Assembly (NCBI RefSeq): GCF_003289965.1
Contig: NZ_QMBQ01000001.1
Coordinates: 248,001-312,000, forward strand
Direction of reading: 5' to 3'
Source: Mesorhizobium atlanticum
GTDB taxonomy: Bacteria > Pseudomonadota > Alphaproteobacteria > Rhizobiales > Rhizobiaceae
DNA length: 64,000 nt
The notes under the pieces were generated by a model, which had not been told where the DNA came from, did not search any database, and saw only the letters and a list, made by a program, of their open reading frames with translations. Shown here piece after piece: positions 7,542-15,721 of the stretch (position 1 is the stretch's first letter; each line of letters opens with the position of its first letter). The position numbers and the translations under genes are program-made.

Positions 7542-9623
7542 TCAGCTCTCATGAAAATGATTGTAGACCAGCTTTGCCACATGCTCGGAAATGCCGTCGA
7601 CCTTGACCAGGTCCTCGACCGCGGCGCGGCTGACCGCCTTGGCGGTGCCGAAGGCGAGCAGCAGGGCGCGCTTGCGGCCCGGGCCGATGCCCGCGATCTC
7701 GTCGAGCGGGCTTTTCACCATCTCCTTCTTGCGGCGGGCCCGATGCGAGCCGATGGCGAAGCGGTGCACCTCGTCGCGCAAGCGCTGGACGAAATAGAGC
7801 ACCGGGTCGCGCACCGGCAGCATGAAGCTCTCCCTGCCTTTGACGAAGAAGCGCTCGCGGCCGGCATCGCGGTCCGGGCCCTTGGCGATGCCTATTGCCG
7901 TTACCCGGTCCTCGACACCGAGATCGGCAAGGATCTGGCGCACCGCCGTCATCTGGCCTTGGCCGCCATCGATCAGGATGACGTCGGGCCAGGCCGGGAA
8001 GCCGCCATTGCCGGCGACCAGGTCCTCGTCACCGGTGTCGTCCGCGGTTGCGCCGGGCTGCTCGTCGCCATGCTCCTTGAGCAGCCGCGAGAAACGCCGC
8101 TGCATCACTTCGCGCATCATGCCGAAATCGTCGCCCGGCGTGATCTCGGTCGAGCGGATGTTGAATTTCCGGTACTGGTTCTTCACGAAACCTTCCGGCC
8201 CGGCAACGACCATGGCGCCGACCGCGTTGGTGCCCATGATGTGCGAGTTGTCGTAGACCTCGATGCGCACCGGCGGTTTTGCCAGGCCGAAGGTCTCGGC
8301 GAATCCCTGCAGCAGTCGCGCCTGCGTCGAGGTCTCGGCCAGCCTGCGGCCAAGCGCTTCGCGGGCGTTCTGCAGCGCGTGATCGGTCAGGTCCTTCTTC
8401 TCGCCCCGCTGCGGTACAGAGATCGTAATCTTGCGGCCGGCATGGGTGGACAGCGCTTCGGCGAGCAGTTCCTGTTCCTGCGCGGCATGGGACAGCAGCA
8501 GCGCGCGCGCCGGCAATTTGTCGTCATAGAATTGGGCCAGGAACGAGCCCAGCACCTCGGCCGGCTCCAGCGCCGGATCGGCCTTGGGGAAATAGGCGCG
8601 GTTGCCCCAGTTCTGGCCGGTGCGGAAGAAGAACACCTGGATGCAGGTTTGGCCGCCTTCCTGGTGGATGGCGAAGACATCCGCCTCCTCCACCGTCTGC
8701 GGATTGATGCCCTGATGCGCCTGCACATGCGAGAGCGCGGCAAGCCGATCGCGGTAGATGGCGGCGCGCTCGAAGTCGAGCTCCTCGGAGGCCTGCTGCA
8801 TGGCGGCCGAGATTTCCGTCTTCACCTTCTGGCTGCGGCCGGAGAGGAAATCCTTGGCTTCCGCGACGAGCTCGGCATAGCCCTCATGCGAGATCTCGCC
8901 GGTGCAGGGACCGGCGCAGCGCTTGATCTGGTAGAGCAGGCAGGGCCTTGTGCGGTTCTCATAAAACGAATTGGTGCAGCTCCGAAGCAGGAAGGCGCGC
9001 TGCAGCGAATTGATGGTGCGGCCGACCGCGCCGGCCGAGGCGAAGGGGCCGAAATAGTCGCCCTTGCGCGAGCGCGCGCCGCGATGCTTGTAGATGCCGG
9101 GCGCGACATGGTCCCCGGTGAGCAGGATATAAGGGAACGACTTGTCGTCCCGCATCAGCACGTTGAAGCGAGGCCTCAGCCGCTTGATGAGGTTCGCCTC
9201 GAGCAGCAGCGCCTCGATCTCGGTGCGGGTGACGACGAATTCCATCGTCGCCGTCTCGCGCACCATGCGGCCGATGCGGGCGGTGTGGAACCGCCCCTGC
9301 GCGTAGTTGGTGACGCGCTTCTTCAAGCTGCGCGCCTTGCCGACATAGAGCACGTCGCCGGAGGCGTTCATCATGCGATAGACGCCGGGCTGGTTGGGCA
9401 GCCGCTTGACCAAGGTCTGGATCACCTCGGCGCCGACCATGCCGTCGGCATCGCCGGCATGCGGCGTCCAGTCGATGGCCGTGAAGGCGACATCGGGGCC
9501 GGTCGGCAAAGCCTCGGGTTCGACGATCTCCTCCGCCGCCTCATCCTCGACGTCGAGATCGACATCGGGGGGCAGGTCTTCGGCGGCGCCGTTGCGTCTG
9601 TGTTTTTGGGCTGCGGGACTCAT
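7542..9623 (-). CDS. uvrC: excinuclease ABC subunit C
   Basis: 693 residues. UvrC makes the two incisions around a lesion in nucleotide excision repair. The GIY-YIG nuclease domain begins near residue 79 (QPGVY ... [12 protein letters not shown]); then come the cysteine patch [13 protein letters not shown], a UvrB-binding domain, the RNase H-like nuclease region ([18 protein letters not shown] ... [10 protein letters not shown]) and two helix-hairpin-helix repeats at the end. The start at 9623 overlaps the upstream SDR stop as ATGA, deciding it over a start 33 bases earlier. About 65 acidic N-terminal residues precede the nuclease, an extension relative to E. coli. Confidence 0.97.
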   Translation of the reverse strand: MSPAAQKHRRNGAAEDLPPDVDLDVEDEAAEEIVEPEALPTGPDVAFTAIDWTPHAGDADGMVGAEVIQTLVKRLPNQPGVYRMMNASGDVLYVGKARSLKKRVTNYAQGRFHTARIGRMVRETATMEFVVTRTEIEALLLEANLIKRLRPRFNVLMRDDKSFPYILLTGDHVAPGIYKHRGARSRKGDYFGPFASAGAVGRTINSLQRAFLLRSCTNSFYENRTRPCLLYQIKRCAGPCTGEISHEGYAELVAEAKDFLSGRSQKVKTEISAAMQQASEELDFERAAIYRDRLAALSHVQAHQGINPQTVEEADVFAIHQEGGQTCIQVFFFRTGQNWGNRAYFPKADPALEPAEVLGSFLAQFYDDKLPARALLLSHAAQEQELLAEALSTHAGRKITISVPQRGEKKDLTDHALQNAREALGRRLAETSTQARLLQGFAETFGLAKPPVRIEVYDNSHIMGTNAVGAMVVAGPEGFVKNQYRKFNIRSTEITPGDDFGMMREVMQRRFSRLLKEHGDEQPGATADDTGDEDLVAGNGGFPAWPDVILIDGGQGQMTAVRQILADLGVEDRVTAIGIAKGPDRDAGRERFFVKGRESFMLPVRDPVLYFVQRLRDEVHRFAIGSHRARRKKEMVKSPLDEIAGIGPGRKRALLLAFGTAKAVSRAAVEDLVKVDGISEHVAKLVYNHFHES

Positions 9624-10384
9624 TCCACCATGCCTGTCACATCGGGCGTCTGCCATGCAAGATGCTGGCCGCCGTCGAGCGCGATCATCTGGCCGGTCAC
9701 CGAACGCGCCTGCCAGAGATAGCGGATCGTCGCGCCGAATTCGGGCAATTGCGGGCCGCGCTTCAGGATCAGGCCCTCGACTTGGCTTTCGAAATCGTCG
9801 TCGTCCTGGCGCTTGTTCTTCAGTGTCGGGCCGGGTCCGATGGCGTTGACGCGAATGCGCGGCCCGAGCGCCTGCGCCAGCATCTGCGTCTGTGTCCAGA
9901 GCGCCGATTTCGACAGCGCGTAGGAGAAATAGCGCGGCGTCGGCCGCCAGACGCGCTGGTCGATCATGTTGACGATCAGCCCCTCCTCGTCTTGCGGCAG
10001 CGCGCGGGCGAAATTCTGCGCCAAAAGCGCGGGCGCCTTCACGTGGATGGCGAAATGGCGGTCCCAGGCCTGCCAGTCGAAATCCTCGACCCGGTCGTCG
10101 ACGAACAGGGACGCATTGTTGACCAGCAGCGTCACAGGGCCGAGCGCCGCCTCGGATCTGCCGACGAGATCGCCGACGGCATCCATGTCGGTGAGGTCGG
10201 CGGCGACGACGGCGGCGCGACCGCCCTCGCCCGTGATCTTTCCCGCCAGCGCCTCGGCATCCGTGCTCGACCGGTTGGCATGGATGGCGACGGCGAAGCC
10301 ATTGGCGGCCAGATCCTCGACGATCGCCTTGCCGATCCGCCTTGCTCCACCCGTCACCAGCGCGACGGCCGTGGCTTGTTTCAT
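9620..10384 (-). CDS. SDR oxidoreductase, pteridine-reductase-like
   Basis: 254 residues from the ATG at 10384 (GAGG eight bases ahead; an upstream TTG is less likely). It is a classical short-chain dehydrogenase with coenzyme motif [12 protein letters not shown], and catalytic Tyr-x3-Lys in YALSK. An Arg in place of the second Gly (TGxxxRxG) is the mark of the PTR1/FolM branch, which reduces pteridines with NADPH. That suggests, but does not prove, a dihydrobiopterin- or folate-type substrate. Its stop overlaps the uvrC start, so uvrC translation is coupled to this gene. Confidence 0.85.
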   Translation of the reverse strand: MKQATAVALVTGGARRIGKAIVEDLAANGFAVAIHANRSSTDAEALAGKITGEGGRAAVVAADLTDMDAVGDLVGRSEAALGPVTLLVNNASLFVDDRVEDFDWQAWDRHFAIHVKAPALLAQNFARALPQDEEGLIVNMIDQRVWRPTPRYFSYALSKSALWTQTQMLAQALGPRIRVNAIGPGPTLKNKRQDDDDFESQVEGLILKRGPQLPEFGATIRYLWQARSVTGQMIALDGGQHLAWQTPDVTGMVE

Positions 10385-10795
10385 GGTGTCAATCCTCAAT
10401 CGGCTTCACGATTCCGGGAAGCCGGCACAATATGACGGGCCAAGCGTTAAATGCCATTTCCACCTAGGGCAGGAATGTGGCGGAGCGGCCCGGATGCGCT
10501 TCCGCCCCGCCGGATTCGGGGCGCCGTTCCCGGCAATATATGTTGCTGCACCCCTTGAACCAAGCGATGTGCAGCGCAACATGATTAGCCTGCTGACATT
10601 CGCTGTTGCGAAGATGCAACGTCACCTTTCGGCCTCATTCGCGCCCGGGAATGACCCAAGTTCAGGTTCGCTTCAGCCGCATTTCAGCACGACATTCGGA
10701 ACCGTTAAACGCCAGGCTCGTTTATCCCCCCGGACGGGCCGGGGCGTTTCATGAACAACCAAGCCTAAGTGTCTTGTGGCTTAAGGAGTACAACA
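10385..10795 (+). other. intergenic leader of the outer-membrane protein gene
   Basis: 411 bases without a gene between the divergent SDR and the beta-barrel gene. Near its right end, AAACGCC (10707-10713) can pair with GGCGTTT (10743-10749). Within that span CCCCGG-acggg-CCGGGG makes a second, GC-rich hairpin followed by CGTTT. This could be an attenuator or a stabilising 5' leader for the abundant porin-type mRNA. AAGGAG lies seven bases before the ATG at 10796. No confident -35/-10 pair was seen. Confidence 0.35.
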
Positions 10796-11437
10796 ATGAA
10801 GACCAATCTTAAATTCGCGCCGCTTGCCGCCGCGCTCGGGCTGTTCGCCTTTGCTGGTACCGCTTTTGCGGCCGACGTCGTTTCCGAGGAGCCGCCGGCT
10901 CCCGCTCCGGTTGCCGAGCTTCCGGTTGCTTCCTGGGCCGGCCCCTATGTCGGCCTGAGCGCCGGCTATGGCTTCAGCGGCCATGCCAAGGCGTTGGGTG
11001 ACAATGCAAAGACCAAGGGCTTCGTCGGCGGCGTCTTCGGCGGCTATCAGTGGCAGCAGGAGAACTTCGTCTACGGTGCTGAAGCCGACCTCGGCTACAA
11101 CGGCACCAAGGGTTCGACCGCTACCTACAGCGCCAAGTCGGGCCTGGAAGGCTCTCTGCGCGCTCGCCTCGGCTATGCCGTGACCCCGGAAATCCTGCTC
11201 TATGGCACGGGCGGTCTCGCCGCCAAGAACCAGAAGATCGACGACGGCGTCTCCAGTGAGAGCAAGGGTATGTGGGGCTGGACGGCCGGCGCCGGCACCG
11301 ACATCAAGATCACGGACAACGTGTTCGGTCGCGTCGAGTATCGCTACACCGACTACGGCAGCAAGAACTTCGACAATGTCGGCAAGGTCAAGTCTTCGGA
11401 CAACCGCGTCACGTTCGGCCTCGGTATGAAGTTCTAA
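10796..11437 (+). CDS. outer-membrane beta-barrel protein, Omp25/Omp31 type
   Basis: 213 residues. A signal peptide ends at AFA-A (about residue 23). A Pro-rich linker leads to WAGPYVGLSAGYGF, the hallmark start of the eight-stranded rhizobial/Brucella Omp25/31-like barrel, which ends with FGRVEYRYTDYG and a final aromatic F (GLGMKF) for BAM recognition. It is an abundant surface protein in relatives. The strong ribosome site AAGGAG fits. It is monocistronic, with a terminator 24 bases after the stop. Confidence 0.93.
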   Translation: MKTNLKFAPLAAALGLFAFAGTAFAADVVSEEPPAPAPVAELPVASWAGPYVGLSAGYGFSGHAKALGDNAKTKGFVGGVFGGYQWQQENFVYGAEADLGYNGTKGSTATYSAKSGLEGSLRARLGYAVTPEILLYGTGGLAAKNQKIDDGVSSESKGMWGWTAGAGTDIKITDNVFGRVEYRYTDYGSKNFDNVGKVKSSDNRVTFGLGMKF

Positions 11438-11460
11438 GTCGTCAAAAGCCACGACACGGA

Positions 11461-11490
11461 AAAGCCGGGCCTCGCGCCCGGCTTTTTTGT
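11461..11490 (+). terminator. intrinsic terminator of the Omp gene
   Basis: AAGCCGGGC, loop CTCGC, GCCCGGCTT, then a run of T: a textbook Rho-independent terminator. Confidence 0.92.
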
Positions 11491-11508
11491 TGACAGGGCC
11501 GAAAGGCG

Positions 11509-11925
11509 TCAGGCGCCCGACCGACGCGCCGGCTGCTGCTGGAAACCATCGTGAGTGGCGATCGAGGGCAGCCGGTCCAGCCATTTCAAGCGCGAACGCA
11601 TAAAGACCTGGGCGTCGGGCCGGTAGTCGCCTGGATCGGTCATGGTGGCGGCGTGGACGTGGATCTCCGACGGCCATCTTGCCGAGCGGAAGTAGAGCCT
11701 GGTGCCACAAGACGGACAGAAGCCGCGAAACGTGTCCGTGCTGCTTTCATAGTGCCTGATGTCGCCGGCCCAGCTCAGGTCATCGGGCCTCAGTCCCAGG
11801 AAGGCGGTGAAGGGAGACGAGGTGGCACGCTGGCAATCGGCGCAGTGACAGACCAGATTGCGGATGATGTCGCCGGAATATGTCCAGGTGACCGCTCCGC
11901 ACATGCAATGCCCGCTGAGTGCCAT
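11509..11925 (-). CDS. GFA-family zinc protein
   Basis: 138 residues with the GFA fold of glutathione-dependent formaldehyde-activating enzymes. The zinc-binding cysteines are all present: CMC at 7-9, CHCADC at 26-31, and CPSC near 70. TRLYFRS and the later EIHVHAATMTDPG also fit. Most members have unproven substrates; formaldehyde handling is only one documented example and is itself disputed. The ATG is at 11925. It is convergent with the Omp gene. Confidence 0.88.
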   Translation of the reverse strand: MALSGHCMCGAVTWTYSGDIIRNLVCHCADCQRATSSPFTAFLGLRPDDLSWAGDIRHYESSTDTFRGFCPSCGTRLYFRSARWPSEIHVHAATMTDPGDYRPDAQVFMRSRLKWLDRLPSIATHDGFQQQPARRSGA

Positions 11926-12012
11926 CGCTTGCCCCTTGGCCGGGTGCGTTCGTCAGCGCCGGCGCAAGCCGATACTGACACATCGCCGTCCGGAAAGTGG
12001 TGAGTCAGCGGC

Positions 12013-12396
12013 TTACGCGCGCTTCTTTGCGACTTTGGCGGGTTTGTCCTTCGGCGGCAATGTCTGGACAAAGGCCAAAGCGAGATCGAGCCAGAAGGCG
12101 AGTTCGGCCTGGCTCGCCGTGCCTTCCGGCGCGACGTGGAGGTAGCCTTCCATCGAGCGCCCGCCCATTTCCATCGGGCGTGCATGGGGGCGAGCGGCCG
12201 CCGCCGCATGCGCGTCCTTGCCGACGCGCACGAGGAGTCCGCGCTTCGAAGTGCCGATCAGCATGTTGCCGTTGATCATGAAGCAGGTGCCGCCGAACAT
12301 CTTCTGTTCGGTGAAGTCGCGCCGGCCGAGGGCGGCGCGCAAGCGCTCGACCATCGGGTCGGGCGCGACACTGGTTGAGGGCTTTGCCATGCTCAT
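12013..12396 (-). CDS. TfoX N-terminal domain protein
   Basis: 127 residues. It has the TfoX_N signature MFGGTCFMINGNMLIG at about 33-48, then LLVRVGKD, and MEMGGRSMEGYLHV. The fold is shared with the N-terminal half of the competence regulator TfoX, but stand-alone rhizobial proteins lack its C-terminal helix-hairpin domain and are of unknown role. A lysine-rich tail (KVAKKRA) may help bind nucleic acid. The start is 12396, or the ATG six bases later; both follow CGGAGA. Confidence 0.82.
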   Translation of the reverse strand: MSMAKPSTSVAPDPMVERLRAALGRRDFTEQKMFGGTCFMINGNMLIGTSKRGLLVRVGKDAHAAAAARPHARPMEMGGRSMEGYLHVAPEGTASQAELAFWLDLALAFVQTLPPKDKPAKVAKKRA

Positions 12397-12457
12397 ATCT
12401 CCGACTTGGATGATGTCAGGCAAGCATGGAAGCGGGTGGGGGTTCAAGCTCGCTTCC

Positions 12458-12642
12458 CCTTCTCCCCTTGTGGGAGAAGGTGGATCGGCGCGCAGCGCCG
12501 AGACGGATGAGGGGTGCTGGAAGAAACGGGGCGCTGAAGAATAGGGCGCTTCAAGCCCCAATTTCTTACTCGCAGCGATCCTTCCAACACCCCTCATCCG
12601 ACCGAGCTTCGCTCGGCCACCTTCTCCCACAAGGGGAGAAGG
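12458..12642. repeat. 185-bp imperfect inverted repeat element
   Basis: Terminal arms CCTTCTCCCCTTGTGGGAGA... (12458-12483) and their inverted copy (12617-12642) match perfectly over 26 bases. Inner arms around GGATGAGGGGTG (12505-12522) and CACCCCTCATCC (12580-12600) also pair. Each terminal arm is itself a small palindrome. The element has no ORF. It is a rhizobial-type intergenic repeat (RIME/MITE-like), sitting between the TfoX-N gene start and the GST gene end. Confidence 0.85.
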
Positions 12643-12652
12643 AGAAGGCGCT

Positions 12653-13249
12653 CTACCCCGGCACGCTGCTCTTCAGTTCCGGAAACTTTTCGTCGAAGCG
12701 CGCGGCCCAGCGGACCAGGCGGCCGCGGCCCTTCTCCCATTGCCCCGAGAAGCGCAGCGCGAGATAGCCAAGTGTGGCGCGCAGCGCCATGTGGCCGGCG
12801 GTGATCTTCTTCGGCAGCTTGGGCGGATTGGCGTTGATGAGGTCGAGCGCGGTGGTGATCTTGCCCCATTGGCGGTCGAGCCAAGGCTGGTAGACCATCT
12901 CTTCCGGCCGTGTGCGCCGCTCATAGACCATCGACAGCGCGCAGTCGCAAATGCCGTCGGCCAGCGCCTCGAGAACTTCCGCCTCGAGCCGCTTGTCCGG
13001 ATTGCGCGGGAACAGCGCATTCTTCGACAGCCGGTTGAGATGCTGGGTAATGGCGCGGCTGTCATGGATCGAGCGGCCATCCTCCAGCACCAGCACCGGG
13101 ATCTTGCCGAGCGGATTGGCTGAGATCAGTTCGGCGGGCTTGTCCTCCGTCTTGACCGGCACGAGATCGACGGCGATGCCGGCGTAGACGGCCGCCATGC
13201 GGACCTTCGAGCTGTAGGGGGACGTGGAAGCATAGAGCAGTTTCGGCAT
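12653..13249 (-). CDS. glutathione S-transferase family protein
   Basis: 198 residues. The thioredoxin-fold half shows YASTSPYSSKVRMAA (position of the catalytic Ser/Cys loop), NPLGKIPVL with the cis-Pro, and EDGRSIHDSRAI binding the glutathione gamma-glutamyl group. The C-terminal helical half includes LALRFSGQWEKGRGRL. It is a cytoplasmic enzyme of unknown substrate. The start at 13249 gives the standard N-terminus MPKLLYAS, with GGGAAA ahead. The stop lies ten bases from the 185-base inverted repeat. Confidence 0.87.
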   Translation of the reverse strand: MPKLLYASTSPYSSKVRMAAVYAGIAVDLVPVKTEDKPAELISANPLGKIPVLVLEDGRSIHDSRAITQHLNRLSKNALFPRNPDKRLEAEVLEALADGICDCALSMVYERRTRPEEMVYQPWLDRQWGKITTALDLINANPPKLPKKITAGHMALRATLGYLALRFSGQWEKGRGRLVRWAARFDEKFPELKSSVPG

Positions 13250-13359
13250 GATCGATTTCCCAGTTGTGTGCCGCACTGTTGACCGAATGGAACGTCCTGG
13301 GCAACGGCCCAGCAAAGCTGATCCGGATTGGCCACGTCCTGCCGGCGCGGACGCGCCAA

Positions 13360-13410
13360 CAAAAAAGCCCCCGGAAAGTTTTGCCGGACGGCAAAATTTC
13401 CGAGAGCTTT
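13360..13410 (-). terminator. intrinsic terminator of the H1-like gene
   Basis: On the minus strand CGGAAATTTTGCC pairs with GGCAAAACTTTCCG, continuing into GGGC and a run of six T. It lies about 110 bases beyond the histone-like gene's stop. Confidence 0.85.
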
Positions 13411-13520
13411 AGGAGGAGCGTTCGCTCCGACTTCGCTCGCTGTCACACCGAATTGGCGAGAGGGGTGCCGGGGTGGCACCCGCCCTCACCTGCCGCGGTT
13501 CGCCAAGCGAAGCTACGCGA

Positions 13521-13892
13521 TTACTTCTTGGCGGCCGGCTTCTTCGCCGGAGCTGCCTTCTTGACGGCTGCCGGAGCCTTGGCGGCGGCGGCCTTCAGCG
13601 GAGCCTTGGCGGCGGGCTTGGCCGCGGCCTTCGCGGCCGGCTTGGCTGCTGCCTTGGCGGCGGGCTTCGCCGCTGCCTTCGCTACCGGCTTTGCGGCCGG
13701 CTTGGCTGCTGCCTTGGCGGCGGGCTTGGCCGCTGCCTTCGCCGCCGGCTTCGCTGCTGCCTTGGCCGGAGCCTTGGCGGCCGCCTTCGGTGCCGCTGCC
13801 TTCTTCACTGCTGCAGGTTTCGCGGCAGCCTTAGCTGCCGGCTTCTTTGCCGGCGCTTTCGCCGCCGGCGCCTTGGTTGTGGTCTTTGCCAT
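13521..13892 (-). CDS. histone H1-like Ala/Lys/Pro repeat protein
   Basis: 123 residues made almost only of Ala, Lys and Pro, with tandem units such as KAAAKPAAKAAAKPA. There is no globular domain. Such tails are found in bacterial histone-H1-like proteins, which bind DNA without sequence preference and compact it. The strong bias gives long open frames on both strands; this strand is chosen because only it gives a recognisable composition, a good start (MAKTTTKAPAAK) and a terminator downstream. Expression may be driven from the palindrome-marked region near 14143, though the leader would be long. Confidence 0.8.
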   Translation of the reverse strand: MAKTTTKAPAAKAPAKKPAAKAAAKPAAVKKAAAPKAAAKAPAKAAAKPAAKAAAKPAAKAAAKPAAKPVAKAAAKPAAKAAAKPAAKAAAKPAAKAPLKAAAAKAPAAVKKAAPAKKPAAKK

Positions 13893-14268
13893 GCGATGCC
13901 CCTTGCGTTTTGCCTAAGGTCGTGAGTGACCCGGCGTGCTCATGCATATCTGACTCGCGACTGTCTAGCCAGCGAAGCAACACAATGATTTTCAGTTATT
14001 GAATTTTGGTTACACGAAGATGCGCCTCATTGAAAAATTGTGAGCGAATCTGTCACTTTCGAAGTGGCGGCCCGGCGCACAGGTTTTCGCCCGGCTTCTA
14101 TCACCCGATGATCCATCCATCCGCGGCATAACCTTATACCGCAATGTGAGCAGAGTGCTCACAATAGAGAACACGCCGCTGAACATCCGCTTCATCTTGT
14201 CCAGCGAAAACATCTACAGATGAACCGGCCATGCGGGACGATCAAAGCTTACGAGCTTGAAAGTGAGC
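13893..14268. other. intergenic region upstream of the H1-like gene
   Basis: 376 bases between the DinB gene's stop and the H1-like start. It holds the palindrome at 14143-14165. On the minus strand a TATAAG box with a weak TGAGCA 17 bases upstream overlaps that palindrome. A 67-codon leftward frame (14010-14213) has no family resemblance and is not called. Confidence 0.4.
14143..14165. promoter_or_regulatory. candidate TetR operator, site 2
   Basis: TGTGAGCA-gag-TGCTCACA is a perfect palindrome inside AATGTGAG-N7-CTCACAAT. The 23 bases match the site in the divergent TetR/DinB promoter (14853-14875) at 16 positions, including the whole AATGTGAG half. This suggests the same regulator binds both. 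Here it overlaps a possible minus-strand promoter pointing to the H1-like gene. Confidence 0.5.
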
Positions 14269-14823
14269 TTAAAGCTCATATTCTGGCCCACCGTCAATCT
14301 CGGTCGACCTGCGTTCGCCCTGCAGGCGGCGCGCCGGCTCGGCCCGGTGCAGGTGCACGGCGTAGGTATCCCAGGGCGGCGAGACCGCGATCCCGGCCAG
14401 CATGCGACCGACCTCGCCGCGATGGTATCCGCCGTGCAGGACGACATGGGTCAGCATCTCCTGCCGCGTCATGCAGCCCTTGTCGCCGTCGGTGAAGGTG
14501 AAGGCGATCTGCTCGGCAAGTGCCTGCTCCGAAATGGTTTCGAGATAGTCGAGATACCAGCGATCGATCTCGGCAAGGTTGGCGCGCAGCGCGCGCGGCT
14601 CGGGTGTGTCCGGCGTATTGTCGCTCGCATAGCCGTGGGCTACGCCGCTGAGATGCGCGGCAAAGATCCGCGACACAACATGGATATGGTTCATCAGGCG
14701 GAGCGCGGCGTGTCGCTCTCCGGCGCCATGAGACGGATCCAATCCGGCAAGCGTCTCCACGAGCTCATCATTGGCCCAGGCCTGGTAGGCAAGCAGGCTC
14801 TTCAGCAAGGTCTTGGCGCTCAA
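14269..14823 (-). CDS. DinB-family protein
   Basis: 184 residues, a DinB four-helix bundle. The N-terminal signature is LLAYQAWANDELVETL; the metal-binding His sites are LMNHIHVVSRIF (about 42-53) and THVVLHGGYHRGEVGRML (about 124-141). The family comprises metal-dependent thiol transferases and proteins of unknown function. It is divergent from a TetR gene with 70 bases between, and a palindrome sits in that gap. It is therefore likely the regulator's main target. Confidence 0.85.
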   Translation of the reverse strand: MSAKTLLKSLLAYQAWANDELVETLAGLDPSHGAGERHAALRLMNHIHVVSRIFAAHLSGVAHGYASDNTPDTPEPRALRANLAEIDRWYLDYLETISEQALAEQIAFTFTDGDKGCMTRQEMLTHVVLHGGYHRGEVGRMLAGIAVSPPWDTYAVHLHRAEPARRLQGERRSTEIDGGPEYEL

Positions 14824-14852
14824 CTTCGCGGCCCATTTGCGTTGGTGAAATG

Positions 14853-14875
14853 AATGTGAGTATCCTGTTCATATT
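14853..14875. promoter_or_regulatory. candidate TetR operator, site 1
   Basis: GAATGTGA-N8-TTCATATTC is a near-perfect palindrome in the 70-base gap between the divergent DinB and TetR starts. It is the expected place for an autoregulated TetR operator and resembles the site at 14143-14165. Confidence 0.55.
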
Positions 14876-14893
14876 CTCGGGAGACGGGCCAGC

Positions 14894-15517
14894 ATGTCTA
14901 CTCGCATTGCAAAGCCGGCCGCGCGCATGCGCAAGCAGCCGCGCCAGGCACGTTCGATCGCCACCGTCGAGGCGATCATCGAAGCCGGTGCTCACGTTCT
15001 GAGCGAGCTCGGCTGGGCCGGCTTTTCCACCAACAAGGTGGCCGAGGCCGCGGGCGTCAGCATCGGCTCGCTCTATCAATATTTCCCCGACAAGCTCGCT
15101 TTGGTCGAAGCGATCCGGCGCCGTCACTTCGATCATGTGCTGTCGGTGATTCGCGAAGCGTCGGCGGAGGCGAAGCCGCTCAGGCAATTCGCGCGCGAGC
15201 TGGTGCGCGGCATGATCGGCGCGCACTCGATCCATCCGACGCTGCATCAGGTGCTGCTCGACGAGGCACCCGGCGACCGCGGCTCGCGCGCCGTGCACGC
15301 CTCGTTCCAGGCGCGCTATCTCGAACACTACGCGGCGGCCGTCGCGCAGTACCGCCGACGCCGCAAGGATACCGAGACGATGGCGCGCGTGCTCTCCTCG
15401 GCGGTGGAGGGCGTGATCCACAACGCGGCGCGGCGTAACATGCTCGACACGCCGGAATTGCAGAAGCAACTCGTCGAGCTGATCTCGGCCTATCTGTCAG
15501 GTAGCCGAGCTACCTGA
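14894..15517 (+). CDS. TetR-family transcriptional regulator
   Basis: 207 residues. An N-terminal helix-turn-helix spans about 20-66: RQARSIATVEAIIEAGAHVL, then FSTNKVAEAAGVSIGSLYQYFPDKLALVEA. The helical C-terminal domain binds an unknown ligand. It is divergent from the DinB gene and probably represses both genes through the palindrome at 14853-14875. Its last codons and stop lie inside the first of two tandem 23-base palindromes. Confidence 0.92.
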   Translation: MSTRIAKPAARMRKQPRQARSIATVEAIIEAGAHVLSELGWAGFSTNKVAEAAGVSIGSLYQYFPDKLALVEAIRRRHFDHVLSVIREASAEAKPLRQFARELVRGMIGAHSIHPTLHQVLLDEAPGDRGSRAVHASFQARYLEHYAAAVAQYRRRRKDTETMARVLSSAVEGVIHNAARRNMLDTPELQKQLVELISAYLSGSRAT

Positions 15518-15543
15518 CCTGTCAGGTGGCCGAGCTACCTGAC
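15496..15543. repeat. two tandem 23-bp palindromes at a gene end
   Basis: Units GTCAGGTAG-ccgag-CTACCTGAC (15496-15518) and GTCAGGTGG-ccgag-CTACCTGAC (15521-15543) follow each other with a two-base CT spacer. A truncated third GTCGGG follows. The first contains the TetR stop codon. Each can fold into a 9-base stem; together they may protect the mRNA end or act as a terminator. Confidence 0.8.
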
Positions 15544-15657
15544 CTGTCGGGCGCCAAGGCAGCGTGAGACAGCGCCAGAGGACGAGGCTGGCTCCGGCTC
15601 GCATGCCGCCACGCCACTTCGCCCGGTGGCCGGCATCGCAAAATAATTCGCATCGCC

Positions 15658-15684
15658 TGTCGATTCCGCCCATCCCCGTTCGTC
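15658..15684 (+). promoter_or_regulatory. ECF42-type sigma promoter
   Basis: TGTCGA, 17 bases, CGTC. These are the -35 and -10 elements I associate with ECF42 sigma factors, and the next two genes are a DGPF protein and an ECF42-like sigma factor. It would give a leader of about 30 bases before the ATG at 15722, implying autoregulation. Confidence 0.65.
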
Positions 15685-15721
15685 GTATCATCGCAACCAA
15701 CCAACGAAGGACAACACACCG

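Noticed and set aside
7389..9722. 777-codon rightward open frame opposite uvrC
   Set aside because: It is the high-GC shadow of uvrC, whose protein has full family motifs; the antisense product has no recognisable domain.
12458..12642. insertion sequence
   Set aside because: No transposase frame and only 185 bases; better described as a non-coding inverted-repeat element.
13264..13917. 217-codon rightward frame rich in Ala, Gly and Phe
   Set aside because: It is the complement of the KAAAKPA repeat gene; the bias opens several frames. Start, terminator and composition favour the leftward gene.
14010..14213. 67-codon leftward frame upstream of the H1-like gene
   Set aside because: No family resemblance or ribosome site; it overlaps a regulatory palindrome.
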